DNA of 64,000 nucleotides from Candidatus Eisenbacteria bacterium (GCA_016235265.1 JACRLI010000007.1:62001-126000); one strand, 5' to 3'; numbered from the stretch's first letter, positions 1-10,172 are shown. Notes: generated by a model from the letters alone, not told the origin. Translations and numbers: made by a program.

Positions 1-2508
1 GAAACGGAGGTGCGGGACCAGCTTGCGCAGGAAGGTGGCGGTGGCGTCGATGGTCTCCACGCGGTTGTGCACGAAGAAGCTCTGCCCGCCGCGGTCGGCC
101 TCGCGCAGCAGCGCGTCGGCCAGCAGCTCCGGGTTGAACTCCACCACCTCGGTGTGCACCGGCAGGCGGTCGCGCGGCGGGGTCTCGATGCGGCTCATGT
201 CGCGCGCGCCCGAGAGCGCCAGGTTCAGCGTGCGCGGGATGGGCGTGGCAGTCAGGGTGAGCACGTCCACCAGCGTGCGCATGGTGCGCAGCTTCTCCTT
301 GTGCGCCACCCCGAAGCGGTGCTCCTCGTCGATCACCACCAGGCCCAGGTCGCGGAACGCGACGTCCTTGCTCAGCAGCCGGTGCGTGCCGATGACGATG
401 TCCACGTCGCCTTCCGAGAGCCGCCTCACCACCGTCTTTTGTTCGGCCGGGGTGCGGAAGCGCGACATCATCTCCACGCGCACCGGGAAGCCTGCCAGCC
501 GCTCGGTGAAGGTGTTGAAGTGCTGCTGCGCGAGGATGGTGGTGGGCACCAGCACCGCCACCTGCTTGCCCCCCACCACCGCCTTGAGCGCCGCGCGCAC
601 CGCCACCTCGGTCTTGCCGTAGCCCACGTCGCCGCACACCAGCCGGTCCATGGCGCGGGCCGACTCCATGTCCGCCTTCACCTCTTCCACCGCGCGCAGC
701 TGATCGGGGGTCTCGTCGTAGATGAACGAAGCCTCGAGCTGGCGCTGCAGGTCCTCGTCCGGGCCGAACGCATGGCCGGGCAGCGCACGGCGGGCGGCGT
801 AGGTGCGGATCAGCTGCGCGGCCATCTCCTGGACCGCCTTCTGGATCTTCGCCTTGGTGCGCTGCCAGTGCGCGGCGCCCAGCTTGTGCAGCGTGGGGAT
901 GGCCGCTTCCTGGGCCTGGTACTTCTGCACCATGGACAGCTGCTCCACGGGCACGAACAGCTTGTCGCCACCGGAGTACTCCAGGCGCAGGCAGTCGGTC
1001 TCGTGGCCGTCGATCTCCAGGCGCTGCAGGCCGCGGTACACGCCGATGCCGTGATCCACGTGCACGATGTAGTCGCCCTCGGCCAGCGCCAGCAGGTCGC
1101 TGTAGGTGAGCCCGCCGCGGAACTTGCCGCGGCGCTGCCGCCGGCGATAGCGCGCGAAGATCTCGTGGTCGGTGAGCACCACCACGCCGGCCTCGTGCAG
1201 CGTGAACCCCGCGCTCCACACCGCGATGTCCAGGCGCACCGGGATGTTCTCCAGCAGCTCCTCCAGGCGCTCGCGCTGGCCGACGTTGTCGCAGAACACG
1301 CTCACGTCCCAGCCCTCGGCCAGGTAGGCGCGCAGCCGCTGCTTGAGCAGCTCGAGGTTGCGGCCGAACGACTCGGCGGCCTCGGTGCGGAAGGCCACCT
1401 CGGGCATGGAGCGGTGGCCGGCGGCGAGGCTGTCGTCGAAGAGCGCGCTCCGCTCCAGCAGCTGCCGCTCCAGCTCGGAGCCAGGCACGAACAGCGTGGC
1501 CGGGGGCGTGACCGGCGGCCACTCGCGCTGCGCCTCGCGATACATGAGGTCCACCTCGTCGGCGAACGCCTCGGCGCGGGCCCGCTGGCGCGACCAGTCC
1601 GTCACCAGCACGGTGGTCCCGGGCGGCAGGTAATCCAGGAACGGCACCATCGCCGGCTCGTACAGGCCCAGCAGGCGCTCCATGCCCTCGAACACGCGCT
1701 CCTCGCCCACCAGGTGGGCCAGCTCGTCGGAATGCTCACCCGGGTGCTTCGCCAGCTGCCCGAGCACGCGCGCCACGCGGTCGGGGTCGGGCACCAGCTC
1801 GCGTCGCGGCAGCAGCCGCGCGGTCTTGAGCTTCGAGGTGGAGCGCTGGGTCTGCGGATCGAAGTTGCGCAGCGAGACGATCTCGTCACCGTCCCACTCG
1901 ATGCGCAACGGATCGGTGTGGCCGCTGGCGAACACGTCCAGGATGCCGCCGCGGGCGCTCATCTCGCCGTGGCCGGACACCACCGGCTCGGCGCGGTAGC
2001 CCAGGCCCGCGAGCCGGCCGCGCAGCGCGCCAGGGGGCAGGGTCTGGCCCACCGCCAGTTCCACCGTGCCCGCGGCCAGCCGGTCCGGCGGCAGCACCCT
2101 GCCGGCGATGGCGCGGAAGCTGGTGACCACCACGCCGCGCCGGCCGGAGCGCAGCGCGTCCAGCGCCCCCAGGCGGGTGCTCACGCCCTCGGGCGCGGGC
2201 GAGCGGCGGTCGTAGGGCAGTGTCTCGGGCTCGGGGAAGTGCAGCACGTGCGCCTCCCCCACCAGGAACTCGAGATCGTCGCGCGCGGCCTCGGCGGCCT
2301 CGGCGTCGGGCAGGATCCACAGCAGCGTACCGCGCTGGCGCACCACCGTCTCGTAGAGATGGCCGACCAGCAGCTGCGCCGCGCCACCCGAAAGTCCGCG
2401 CAGGCGCACCGGGCCCTCCAGGCCCTCCTGGAGCATCGTGGCCAGCCGGATGAAGCCGGGGCAGCGGGCGGCGCCGGCCAGCAGGTGGTCGCGGGCGTCC
2501 TGGGTCAT
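1..2508 (-). CDS. mfd: Transcription-repair coupling factor Mfd (C-terminal part lies outside the window)
   Basis: Mfd is the ATP-driven translocase that removes stalled RNA polymerase at DNA lesions and recruits UvrA. The visible 836 residues hold an N-terminal UvrB-like region, then the RNA-polymerase-interacting CarD-like domain near residues 470-500 (VHVDHGIGVYRG), then the first RecA-like motor with Walker A GDVGYGKTE near residue 622 and DEEHRFG near residue 725. The family is about 1,150 residues long, so roughly the last 300, with motor domain 2 and the D7 domain, are cut off by the window edge. The ATG at 2508 overlaps the stop codon of the upstream VWA gene (ATGA), which suggests translational coupling in a moxR-DUF58-VWA-mfd operon. 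I see no frameshift. Confidence 0.96.
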   Translation of the reverse strand, partial: MTQDARDHLLAGAARCPGFIRLATMLQEGLEGPVRLRGLSGGAAQLLVGHLYETVVRQRGTLLWILPDAEAAEAARDDLEFLVGEAHVLHFPEPETLPYDRRSPAPEGVSTRLGALDALRSGRRGVVVTSFRAIAGRVLPPDRLAAGTVELAVGQTLPPGALRGRLAGLGYRAEPVVSGHGEMSARGGILDVFASGHTDPLRIEWDGDEIVSLRNFDPQTQRSTSKLKTARLLPRRELVPDPDRVARVLGQLAKHPGEHSDELAHLVGEERVFEGMERLLGLYEPAMVPFLDYLPPGTTVLVTDWSRQRARAEAFADEVDLMYREAQREWPPVTPPATLFVPGSELERQLLERSALFDDSLAAGHRSMPEVAFRTEAAESFGRNLELLKQRLRAYLAEGWDVSVFCDNVGQRERLEELLENIPVRLDIAVWSAGFTLHEAGVVVLTDHEIFARYRRRQRRGKFRGGLTYSDLLALAEGDYIVHVDHGIGVYRGLQRLEIDGHETDCLRLEYSGGDKLFVPVEQLSMVQKYQAQEAAIPTLHKLGAAHWQRTKAKIQKAVQEMAAQLIRTYAARRALPGHAFGPDEDLQRQLEASFIYDETPDQLRAVEEVKADMESARAMDRLVCGDVGYGKTEVAVRAALKAVVGGKQVAVLVPTTILAQQHFNTFTERLAGFPVRVEMMSRFRTPAEQKTVVRRLSEGDVDIVIGTHRLLSKDVAFRDLGLVVIDEEHRFGVAHKEKLRTMRTLVDVLTLTATPIPRTLNLALSGARDMSRIETPPRDRLPVHTEVVEFNPELLADALLREADRGGQSFFVHNRVETIDATATFLRKLVPHLRF

Positions 2509-4511
2509 TCGCGCGGCGCCACGGTCATGCGCGCGACCGCGGTCTCCAGCAGGAAGAGCACCAGCGCGGCGAGCAGGAACTCGCGCCACAACTCTCGGCC
2601 GAACCGGCGGCGCAGCACCGCCTCGCGCAGCGACCCCTCCACCACCACCGACTGCGGGGCGATGTTGCGGAGCGCCGCGGGCGGGAGAGAGCGCAGATCG
2701 ATCTCGCCGTCCGGCAGCGTGCCGGCCACCGCCTCCACCGCGCTGCCCGCAGCCTGGAGCGTGTACAGCCCGGGGCGCTCCAGCGGAACGCTGCGCAACT
2801 CGGTGCCACCCTGCGTCAGCTCGCCGGGAACCTCGCGGGCGTCGGGATCGGTCAGCTTGAGCGGCAGGCCCTTCCATTCGGCGGGCACCGGGCGCACCCA
2901 GCGCCGGCCCACTTCCACCGAGAGCGGGCGCGTGCGCGATGCCAGCGCCTCCAGCGCCTGGTACAGCCAGGGCACGAACGTGGGACTCAGCGGAAAGTCG
3001 TTCCAGGTCGCGTCCAGCGGGCCGGCGAACAGGAGCACGTGGCCGCGCTCGACCATCGCGGGAAGATCGGGGCCGAACTCGGCCGGCGCGGTGGCGCCCG
3101 CGGCGGGGCGGATGCGCGCCACGCACAGGAACTTCGCCGACGAAAGCTCGCTGCCGCGCCGGACGGCCAGCCCGCGGAAGCCCGCGTGTCCCGGGTCCAG
3201 CACGCGCAGGCGCGCGAAGCTGCGCCCGGTGGAATCGCCCTCCATGCCCTGCACGCTGCCCGGCGAGAGATCGCCCAGTGCCAGTTCCACCGCGTGCGTG
3301 GCGACCGAGGCCGGGCCGAGGGCGGCCAGCACGCCGCCGCCGCGCGCCAGGTGCGCGCGCAGCGAGGCCGCGTTCACCCGCTCGGGGTCCAGCAGCGCCC
3401 ACACGTCCGCGGTGACCGTACCCGAGCCGTCGGGGCTGTCCTGGATTTCGAATGCGCCGGGTGCCGCCTGCAGCGCCGCCTGCACGTAGATGCGCTGCGC
3501 GTCGGGGCCCACCAGCGCCACGCGCAGCGCCCGGGTGGACGGGAACGCCACCGCCACGTGGTCGTCGTCTTCGAGTGCGTCGTGCGGAAAGCGCAGCGTC
3601 ACGCCCAGGTCTCCCGCGTTGAGCCCGTGCACCGGCACCTGCACGCGGGTGTCGGCGCGGGCCGCCAGGTCCACGCGCGCCGCGCCCACCATCCGGCCGC
3701 CGGCCACCGCCTCCACCAGCGCGCCGCGGCGCGGCTCGTCGGAGGCGTTGCGCACCTCGCCGGTGACCTCTCCCGCCTCGCCCAGGCGCGTGGCCTCGGC
3801 CCACGTCCACGCCGCGTTGGCGGCATCCCGCGAACCCACCGGCACCCAGTACACGTCGAACCCGCGGAGTGCGGCCGCCAGCGAGCCGGCGCGGGAGCTG
3901 TCCAGGCCCGCGGCCTGCATGTCGGAGAACACGTAGAACTCGCGATGCAGGCCACGACGACCGGAAAGCCAGCGCGCGCCCTCGCGCAGCGCCCCGCCCA
4001 GGTCGGTGCCGCCGTAACCGGGACGCAGCGACTGCACCGCGGAGCGGAAGCGGGCGGGGTCGTGGGTGAAGTCCTCGAAGACGCCGCTGGCGTGGGAATC
4101 GAAGGCCACGATCTGGGACTCGCTGCCCGGCTCCAGCAACCCCGCCAGCTCGCGCAGCCGCCCGCGCGACTCCTCGAAGCGCGCGCCCTTCGGCCCCGTG
4201 GCGCGCATGCTGAGGCTGCGATCCACCAGGGCCACCACGGTGGCCGGGGCGCGCGAGGCCGCGCCGCGCGTGCCCTGCAGCGCCGGGCGGGCGAACGCCA
4301 GCGCCAGGCTCAGCACCGCCAGCGTGCGCAGGAGCAGCAGCAGCCACTCTCGCAGGCGGAGCCGGCGCACTTCCTGCCGGTGCACCTGGCGCAGGAAACG
4401 AACCGTGGGGAACGCCTCGCGGCGCGCCTTGCGGCGGCTGAACAGGTGCACCAGCAGCGGCACCGCCGCCGCCAGCGCGGCCAGCCACGCGAACGGGCTC
4501 AGGAAGGTCAT
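2505..4511 (-). CDS. BatA/BatB-like membrane protein with von Willebrand factor A domain
   Basis: A 668-residue protein with the double membrane-anchor N-terminus typical of Bat-type VWA proteins: hydrophobic segments at about residues 5-23 and 55-76 separated by a very basic stretch. A VWA domain follows with a metal-ion-dependent adhesion site: DRSLSM at 97-102, GGTDLGG further on, then FSDMQ. A long region lacking motifs I can name leads to a final hydrophobic segment near residue 650. Such proteins sit beside MoxR ATPases and DUF58 proteins, as here, and are thought to act in metal-dependent assembly or stress functions at the membrane; the substrate is unknown. The start lies one base past the DUF58 stop, and the stop overlaps mfd. 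Confidence 0.85.
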   Translation of the reverse strand: MTFLSPFAWLAALAAAVPLLVHLFSRRKARREAFPTVRFLRQVHRQEVRRLRLREWLLLLLRTLAVLSLALAFARPALQGTRGAASRAPATVVALVDRSLSMRATGPKGARFEESRGRLRELAGLLEPGSESQIVAFDSHASGVFEDFTHDPARFRSAVQSLRPGYGGTDLGGALREGARWLSGRRGLHREFYVFSDMQAAGLDSSRAGSLAAALRGFDVYWVPVGSRDAANAAWTWAEATRLGEAGEVTGEVRNASDEPRRGALVEAVAGGRMVGAARVDLAARADTRVQVPVHGLNAGDLGVTLRFPHDALEDDDHVAVAFPSTRALRVALVGPDAQRIYVQAALQAAPGAFEIQDSPDGSGTVTADVWALLDPERVNAASLRAHLARGGGVLAALGPASVATHAVELALGDLSPGSVQGMEGDSTGRSFARLRVLDPGHAGFRGLAVRRGSELSSAKFLCVARIRPAAGATAPAEFGPDLPAMVERGHVLLFAGPLDATWNDFPLSPTFVPWLYQALEALASRTRPLSVEVGRRWVRPVPAEWKGLPLKLTDPDAREVPGELTQGGTELRSVPLERPGLYTLQAAGSAVEAVAGTLPDGEIDLRSLPPAALRNIAPQSVVVEGSLREAVLRRRFGRELWREFLLAALVLFLLETAVARMTVAPRE

Positions 4512-4512
4512 G

Positions 4513-5430
4513 TCAGTGCAGCCGCGCGCGCTTCTCGAGGTAGCGGACCAGCGCCACGTCGAAGGGGGTGGAAGTGTCCAGCGGCACGTAGTCGATGAGC
4601 CGCTCGCGACACTCGCGCTGCAGCCGACCGGTCCATTCCTCGATGCGCCGGCGGTACTCGCGCGAAACCTCCCAGCCGTGCGTCACCAGCTTCTCCGAGG
4701 ATTCCATGTCCTCGATCTCCACCGGCTCGTGGAACGGGAACCGCCGCTCGTCCGGGTCGAGCACGTGGAACACCACCACCTCGTGGGCGCGGTGGCGGAA
4801 GGACTTCAGCCCGGCGAGCACCTCGTCGGGCTCGTCCAGCAGGTCGGAGAACACCATCACCAGGCCGCGGCGCTTGATGCGCTCGGCCAGCGAGGTCAGG
4901 CACGAGGCCACCTTGGTGCCGCTCTGCGCGCGCGCGCGGCCCAGCTCCATCAGCAGTTGGTGCAGGTGACTCTTCACGGAGCGCGGCGGCACGAACTTCT
5001 CCATCTTCTCGGCGAACAGCAGCAGCCCCACGGCGTCCTGCTGACCCAGCATCAGGTAGGCCAGCGCTGCGGCCAGCGAGGAGGCGTACTCCAGCTTGGT
5101 GGGTCGTCCCCCTCGCGAGAAGCCCATGGATGCGCTCTGGTCCACCAGCAGGTAGGAGCGCAGGTTGGTCTCTTCGTGGTAGCGCCGGATGTAGTAGCGG
5201 TCCTGCTTGGCGTACACCTTCCAGTCCACGTGGCGGATGGGATCGCCGGGCGCGTACGGGCGGTGCTCGGCGAACTCCACCGAGAATCCGTGGAAGGGGC
5301 TGCGGTGCAGGCCCGCGAGAAAGCCTTCGACCACCAGGCGCGCGCGCAGGTCAATGGCCTCGATCTGCGAGGCGACGCGCGGGTCCAGGAAGCGCCGGAC
5401 GTCGGCGCCGGTCGGGCCGGGGCGGTTCAT
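4513..5430 (-). CDS. DUF58 domain protein (MoxR-associated)
   Basis: A 305-residue soluble protein with the DUF58 core (PGDPIRHVDWKVYAK, about residues 61-75) followed by a VWA-like fold. The metal-binding DxSxS motif is DQSASM at 97-102, and VFSDLLDEP follows near residue 200. DUF58 proteins are the usual partners of MoxR AAA+ ATPases. The gene lies between moxR (64-base gap) and the VWA membrane protein (one-base gap), so all three are probably co-transcribed and form one ATPase/VWA system. The specific client is not predictable from sequence. Confidence 0.88.
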   Translation of the reverse strand: MNRPGPTGADVRRFLDPRVASQIEAIDLRARLVVEGFLAGLHRSPFHGFSVEFAEHRPYAPGDPIRHVDWKVYAKQDRYYIRRYHEETNLRSYLLVDQSASMGFSRGGRPTKLEYASSLAAALAYLMLGQQDAVGLLLFAEKMEKFVPPRSVKSHLHQLLMELGRARAQSGTKVASCLTSLAERIKRRGLVMVFSDLLDEPDEVLAGLKSFRHRAHEVVVFHVLDPDERRFPFHEPVEIEDMESSEKLVTHGWEVSREYRRRIEEWTGRLQRECRERLIDYVPLDTSTPFDVALVRYLEKRARLH

Positions 5431-5494
5431 CGGGAAGCTGCTCCGGGCGTCACGAGCTTGCGGCCGCCGGCCGTCGCGCGCGGGTGGGCTCCGC

Positions 5495-6505
<1,011 letters not shown>

Positions 6506-6607
6506 GCGGGTCTCCTTCGGAGCTGGATGGTGGTCACGGGGCAACGCAAAAGCGGCGCGCGGCCGATTGCCGGCGCCGGCGGTTCGGGCATCTGCTTCTG
6601 CCGACGC

Positions 6608-6616
6608 AGTATAACA
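6608..6616 (-). promoter_or_regulatory. Extended -10 promoter of the moxR operon
   Basis: On the minus strand the sequence reads TGTTATACT, an extended -10 element (TGn plus TATACT). There is no convincing -35 in the GC-rich DNA upstream, as expected for this class. Transcription would begin near 6601, giving a leader of about 95 bases before the GTG of moxR. Confidence 0.5.
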
Positions 6617-6816
6617 CAAGGCCCCCGGCCCCCGGAGGGTCGCCCCGGGCGGTGGGAGCTGCCTATATGGATGATGTGGGCCACCGCTGGGTCCGGGAGC
6701 TGGTGTATTCTCCTAAAATGTGTTGTCGCAGTGTTTTATGTCCTAAGCACGGCGGTGGCTGCCGGACGCGCCTCGGGCTCGTCCGGCCCGCCCTCAAGAT
6801 TTTGCGTTCGCACCAC

Positions 6817-6846
6817 TTGACACCCTCCGCCGGGCCGCTGTATTTT
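6817..6846 (+). promoter_or_regulatory. Sigma-70-type promoter upstream of the RNA methyltransferase
   Basis: TTGACA at 6817-6822 and TATTTT at 6841-6846 are separated by 18 bases. This is a strong match in an otherwise GC-rich intergenic region of 517 bases (6506-7022). Transcription would begin near 6853. The only other features seen in the gap are the hairpin terminator just downstream, the minus-strand moxR promoter and an unassigned AT-rich patch at 6700-6760. Confidence 0.6.
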
Positions 6847-6852
6847 GGGCTT

Positions 6853-6921
6853 CCTGCGCGCCTCAGGATCTCAACCTTGAGGTACACGAGGGCCGAGAGG
6901 CTGAACCGCTCGGCCCTTTTT
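6853..6921 (+). ncRNA. Possible short leader or small RNA ending in an intrinsic terminator
   Basis: The transcript expected from the promoter at 6817-6846 would run about 69 bases before reaching an intrinsic terminator. It contains a small stem (CCTCA at 6861-6865 with TGAGG at 6878-6882) and then the terminator hairpin. It may be an attenuating leader of the methyltransferase gene at 7023 or a free small RNA. I do not recognise it as a known riboswitch or RNA family, and no peptide-coding frame stands out. Confidence 0.35.
6889..6921 (+). terminator. Intrinsic terminator
   Basis: A perfect 9-base-pair stem, AGGGCCGAG at 6889-6897 with CTCGGCCCT at 6909-6917, has an 11-base loop and is followed by a run of T residues. 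It lies between the promoter at 6817 and the methyltransferase start at 7023, so it would stop most transcripts unless antitermination occurs. Confidence 0.7.
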
Positions 6922-7022
6922 CATTGGGCATTCCCGGGGGGGCTCGACGGGCGCCAACGCGCCACCCTGCGGGATCCCCGCGGCGGGCTCCCTCCCGCCC
7001 CCACCAGTGAGACTGCCCGGCC

Positions 7023-8489
7023 ATGCCTCCCGTTGCACGCGGCGAAGTTCTGGAACTGGAAGTCACGGGCCTCGCCACCGGCGGGCGCGGACTGGCCAAG
7101 CTCGACCGCTACGTGGTCTTCGTGGAGGGCGCCCTGCCCGGCGACCGGGTGCGGGCCCGGATCACCCGCAGCAAGGGCCGTTACGCCGAGTCCGTGGCCG
7201 TGGAACGGCTTTCAGCCGGACCCGACCGGGTGGAGGCGCGCTGCGCGCACGTGTCGGTGTGCGGCGGATGCCGGTTCCAGGACTACGATTACGCGGCGCA
7301 ACTCCTCCACAAGCAGCAGGCCATCCGAGATTCCATGACCCACCTGGCGGCACTGGACATCCCCGTGCGGGAAGTGCGGCCGTCTTCTGATATCTTCCAT
7401 TACCGCAACAAGATGGAGTTCTCGTTCGGCGCGGCTGAGGACGGCCGGGTGAGCCTGGGGCTCCACCACCGGGGCCGCTTCGACACCATCTTCAACCTCT
7501 CCGAATGCCACATCTGCCCCCCGGCCATGAACAGGACCGTGGAGGTGCTGCGCGCCCTGGCCCGTCGGGACGGGCTGCCGGCCTACGACCTGCGGAGTCA
7601 CGAGGGTGAGCTTCGGTTCGTGGCCCTGCGCGAGAGCCGCGCCACCGGCGAGTTGTTGGTGAACCTGGTCTCCGCCGAGCCGCGGGTGGACGTGTTCGGG
7701 AGTTGGGCCCTGGAACTCGCCCGGGAGGTGCCGTCGCTCCGGGGCTTCGTGTTCAGCCTGCACCGCGGCCAGGCGCAGGCGGTGCAAGCCGAGAGCTGGC
7801 AGCTGCTGTGGGGCGAGGACCGCATCGTGGAACGGCTCAACGGGCTGGAGTTCGAGATCTCCCCGTGGTCGTTCTTCCAGACCAACTCGGCCCAGGCGGA
7901 GGTGCTGTACCGCGAGGCGCTGGCTGCGGCGGAGCTCGTTCCCGAGGATCGGGTATTGGACCTCTACTGCGGCACCGGCACGCTCACGCTCACCTTCGCG
8001 CGCGAGTGCGCCGCCGCGTGGGGCGTGGAGACGGTGGAGGAGGCGGTGCGGGACGCGGTGCGGAATGCGGAGAGGAACTTCGGGCGCGGGATGCGGACCA
8101 CCGCGGCCCGGGCGCCCGGGGCGGTGGCGCCGGCGGTTTCGGCCTCGAGCGAGCCCGGCCAGCTCGGCGCGCCCGACGTGCGCTTCTTCGCCGCCGACGC
8201 GCGGCCGTGGCTGCGGCTGGGCGGCGCAAAGGAACTGGAGCCCACCGTGGTGGTGGTGGATCCCCCGCGCGCGGGGCTGCACCCGCGGGTCATTGACCGG
8301 GTGTGCGAGTTGAGGCCGCGGCGAGTGGTCTATGTTTCCTGCAATCCCACCACGTTGGCGAGGGACCTGGCGCACTTTGCGCGGCTGGGGTACCGGGCGC
8401 CGTGGATTCAACCGGTGGACATGTTTCCGCACACGGATCACGTGGAGTGCGTGGCGGCGCTGGAGCCCGGAGAGCCGCCGCCGGCCTGA
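7023..8489 (+). CDS. rlmD: TrmA/RlmD-family RNA (uracil-5-)-methyltransferase
   Basis: A SAM-dependent RNA m5U methyltransferase of 488 residues. An N-terminal TRAM-like RNA-binding domain (1-60) precedes an iron-sulfur cluster site: C74, C80 and C83 in a C-x5-C-x2-C pattern plus C162. The SAM motif DLYCGTGTLTL lies near 312, VVVDPPRAGLHP near 412, and the catalytic cysteine in YVSCNPTTLARD near 439. The TRAM domain and cluster favour the RlmD branch (23S rRNA U1939) over TrmA, but the exact target base cannot be read from sequence. An Ala/Pro/Gly-rich insert sits near residues 357-385, between SAM-domain motifs. The long hairpin-containing leader upstream suggests possible attenuation. Confidence 0.88.
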   Translation: MPPVARGEVLELEVTGLATGGRGLAKLDRYVVFVEGALPGDRVRARITRSKGRYAESVAVERLSAGPDRVEARCAHVSVCGGCRFQDYDYAAQLLHKQQAIRDSMTHLAALDIPVREVRPSSDIFHYRNKMEFSFGAAEDGRVSLGLHHRGRFDTIFNLSECHICPPAMNRTVEVLRALARRDGLPAYDLRSHEGELRFVALRESRATGELLVNLVSAEPRVDVFGSWALELAREVPSLRGFVFSLHRGQAQAVQAESWQLLWGEDRIVERLNGLEFEISPWSFFQTNSAQAEVLYREALAAAELVPEDRVLDLYCGTGTLTLTFARECAAAWGVETVEEAVRDAVRNAERNFGRGMRTTAARAPGAVAPAVSASSEPGQLGAPDVRFFAADARPWLRLGGAKELEPTVVVVDPPRAGLHPRVIDRVCELRPRRVVYVSCNPTTLARDLAHFARLGYRAPWIQPVDMFPHTDHVECVAALEPGEPPPA

Positions 8490-8842
8490 ATCGCCCGCCC
8501 CCCTGCCCGCACGTTCAGGCGATTCCACCCTCAATAACCAACCCGCTCACCACCCCCGGACTCACCGACAACCCGCGTAATCCCCTGTCACGCAAAGGAG
8601 GTGCATAAGCCACCCCCGCGCGGCTTGTTCTCTTATCGCAAACGATTCGGGAATTGTCATTTAACAGGTTTTCCACAGGGGAGCCGAGTTATCCACACGG
8701 CAGGGGAATTGCGCGGCTGCAGCTCGAGCCCGGGACTGAGGGGTTGGTATTGGAGACGGAGCGTGTGATATCGTCCGGCATCCGGTTGCGCGAGCGCCAC
8801 GCGGGCCTCGCTGGATCCATCGACTTGCATGGGGAACGCGGG
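8490..8842 (+). other. Intergenic region with two DnaA boxes
   Basis: This 353-base gap contains TTTTCCACA at 8669-8677 and a perfect DnaA box TTATCCACA at 8689-8697. The boxes have the same orientation and their starts are 20 bases apart. They are preceded by a moderately AT-rich stretch at 8630-8668. The gap lies about 13 kb from dnaA. The boxes could titrate DnaA or regulate the two-CW gene downstream; I see no other gene here. Confidence 0.55.
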
Positions 8843-9118
8843 ATGGCTGGGCAGAACTGCTGGGAGTACAAGTGCTGCGGCCGTCAGCCTGGCGGGGAGC
8901 GCGTGGGCGAGTTGGGAGTGTGCCCCGCGGCGGTGAGCCTTCGGAACGCGGGCAAGAATGGCGGGCAGGCAGCGGGCCGCATTTGCTGGAGCGTCGCGGG
9001 AACGCTGTGCGGCGGAGTGGTCCAGGGGACCACGGCTCAGAAAGTCGGTAGCTGCACCCGCTGCGAGTTCTTCGCAATGGTGATGTCGGAGGAGGGTGCG
9101 GGTTTCACGCGGGGCTGA
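8843..9118 (+). CDS. Two-CW domain small cysteine-rich protein
   Basis: A 91-residue protein with the two-CW pattern: NCWEYKCCGRQPGG near the N-terminus, ELGVCPA, then GRICWSVAGTLCGG, VQGTTAQK and SCTRCEFF. The eight or so conserved cysteines and paired CW motifs suggest metal or iron-sulfur binding; the family has no established function. The frame is open further upstream to 8654, but the ATG at 8843 puts the conserved NCW motif at the usual N-terminal position, and the upstream extension would run through the DnaA boxes. A ribosome binding site is weak (GGGAAC). It is transcribed towards the oppositely oriented DUF523 gene. Confidence 0.8.
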   Translation: MAGQNCWEYKCCGRQPGGERVGELGVCPAAVSLRNAGKNGGQAAGRICWSVAGTLCGGVVQGTTAQKVGSCTRCEFFAMVMSEEGAGFTRG

Positions 9119-9203
9119 TGCGGCGGCGCCTCCGCGGCACGAGGGTGGCGCGACAGCGGGCCCGCCCGGCGACTCCCCTGGTAGATTCCGCGCCAGCCCC
9201 CCG

Positions 9204-10172
9204 CTACACGTGGTTCCTCAACATCAACTCCCGCGGATGTGGCTGCAGATACGTCTGCCCCTCGAGATACTCCACCTGGTGCCGCCGCACGTGGTGGCGA
9301 ATCAACGTCAGCGGCACCACCAGCGGCACCAGGCCCCGGCGGTAGTCCTCGATGATCGCGCCGAGTTCGCGCTTCTCCGCCTCGCCCAGGTCCTTCTTGA
9401 AGTAGCCCGCCATGTGCTGCAGCACGTTGGTGTGCTGGCGCGGCGTGGCGATCTTCTTCATGGCCTGCATGAAGCCGGCTTCGTAGCGATCCCGCAGCCC
9501 GGCGGGCGGGACCTCGCGGGCGCGCGCCACCAGGCGTCCCAGCTCGGTGTATGCAGCGGTGGAGTGCGCGAGCAGCGCCAGCTTGTGCGCGGTGTGAAAC
9601 TTCACCAGTGCGCCGGGCCTGAAGCGGCCCTCGAAAAGGGTGCGCAGGCGCCGGTAGGCGAACACGCGCTCCACGAAGTTCTCGCGCAGGCGCGGATCCG
9701 AGAGCCGGCCCTCCTCTTCGACGGGCAGGTTCGGAAAGCGCTCCATCACTGCGGCGGCGAACAAGCCCACGCCCTCCGGCGAGGGCGCGCCGTTGTGGTC
9801 GTAGACCTTCACGCGCGCCATGCCGCACGAGGGCGAGTTCTTCTTCAGCACGAAGCCGCACAGGTCGTCGGCGCGCAGCTTCGCAACCCGGCGCTTCGCG
9901 AACGCGCGCATGTTGTCGGTGAGGTCGCGGCCGGTCTTCGGCACCACCAGGCGCACGTCGGCGCCGCGCTTCTCGCGCACCAGGCGGATGGGATCGCGCG
10001 GCGTGCCCAGGCCCAGCTCCACCTCGGGGCAGAACGTGACCCACTCCACGTAGGCGCCGAAGGTGTCCACCAGGAAGCCGTCCCGCTTGTGGCCGCCGTC
10101 GTAGCGCACCTCGCGCCCCAGCAGGCACGCGGAGATGCCGATGCGGATGGGTGGATCCTTCTCGGCGGCCAC
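9204..10172 (-). CDS. DUF523-DUF1722 fusion protein (TudS-like, YbgA-like)
   Basis: A 322-residue fusion. The N-terminal DUF523 half (about 1-155) has GISACLLGREVRYDGG and SPSCGMARVKVYD, whose cysteines ligate an iron-sulfur cluster in TudS-type thiouracil desulfurases. The C-terminal DUF1722 half (about 185-310) resembles E. coli YbgA, with FHTAHKLALLAHS and a HHVRRHQVEYLEGQTYL motif near the end. Two-domain proteins of this type are common and are often annotated as YbgA. A role in removing sulfur from thiolated bases is plausible from the first domain but unproven. The GTG start overlaps the parB stop by one base (TAGTG), so it is probably in the parAB operon. Confidence 0.87.
   Translation of the reverse strand: MAAEKDPPIRIGISACLLGREVRYDGGHKRDGFLVDTFGAYVEWVTFCPEVELGLGTPRDPIRLVREKRGADVRLVVPKTGRDLTDNMRAFAKRRVAKLRADDLCGFVLKKNSPSCGMARVKVYDHNGAPSPEGVGLFAAAVMERFPNLPVEEEGRLSDPRLRENFVERVFAYRRLRTLFEGRFRPGALVKFHTAHKLALLAHSTAAYTELGRLVARAREVPPAGLRDRYEAGFMQAMKKIATPRQHTNVLQHMAGYFKKDLGEAEKRELGAIIEDYRRGLVPLVVPLTLIRHHVRRHQVEYLEGQTYLQPHPRELMLRNHV

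Noticed and set aside
10..3489. A very long open frame on the plus strand opposite mfd and the VWA gene
   Set aside because: Its translation is His/Arg/Ala/Gly-rich with no domain, and mfd on the other strand has complete motifs. High GC commonly leaves antisense frames open.
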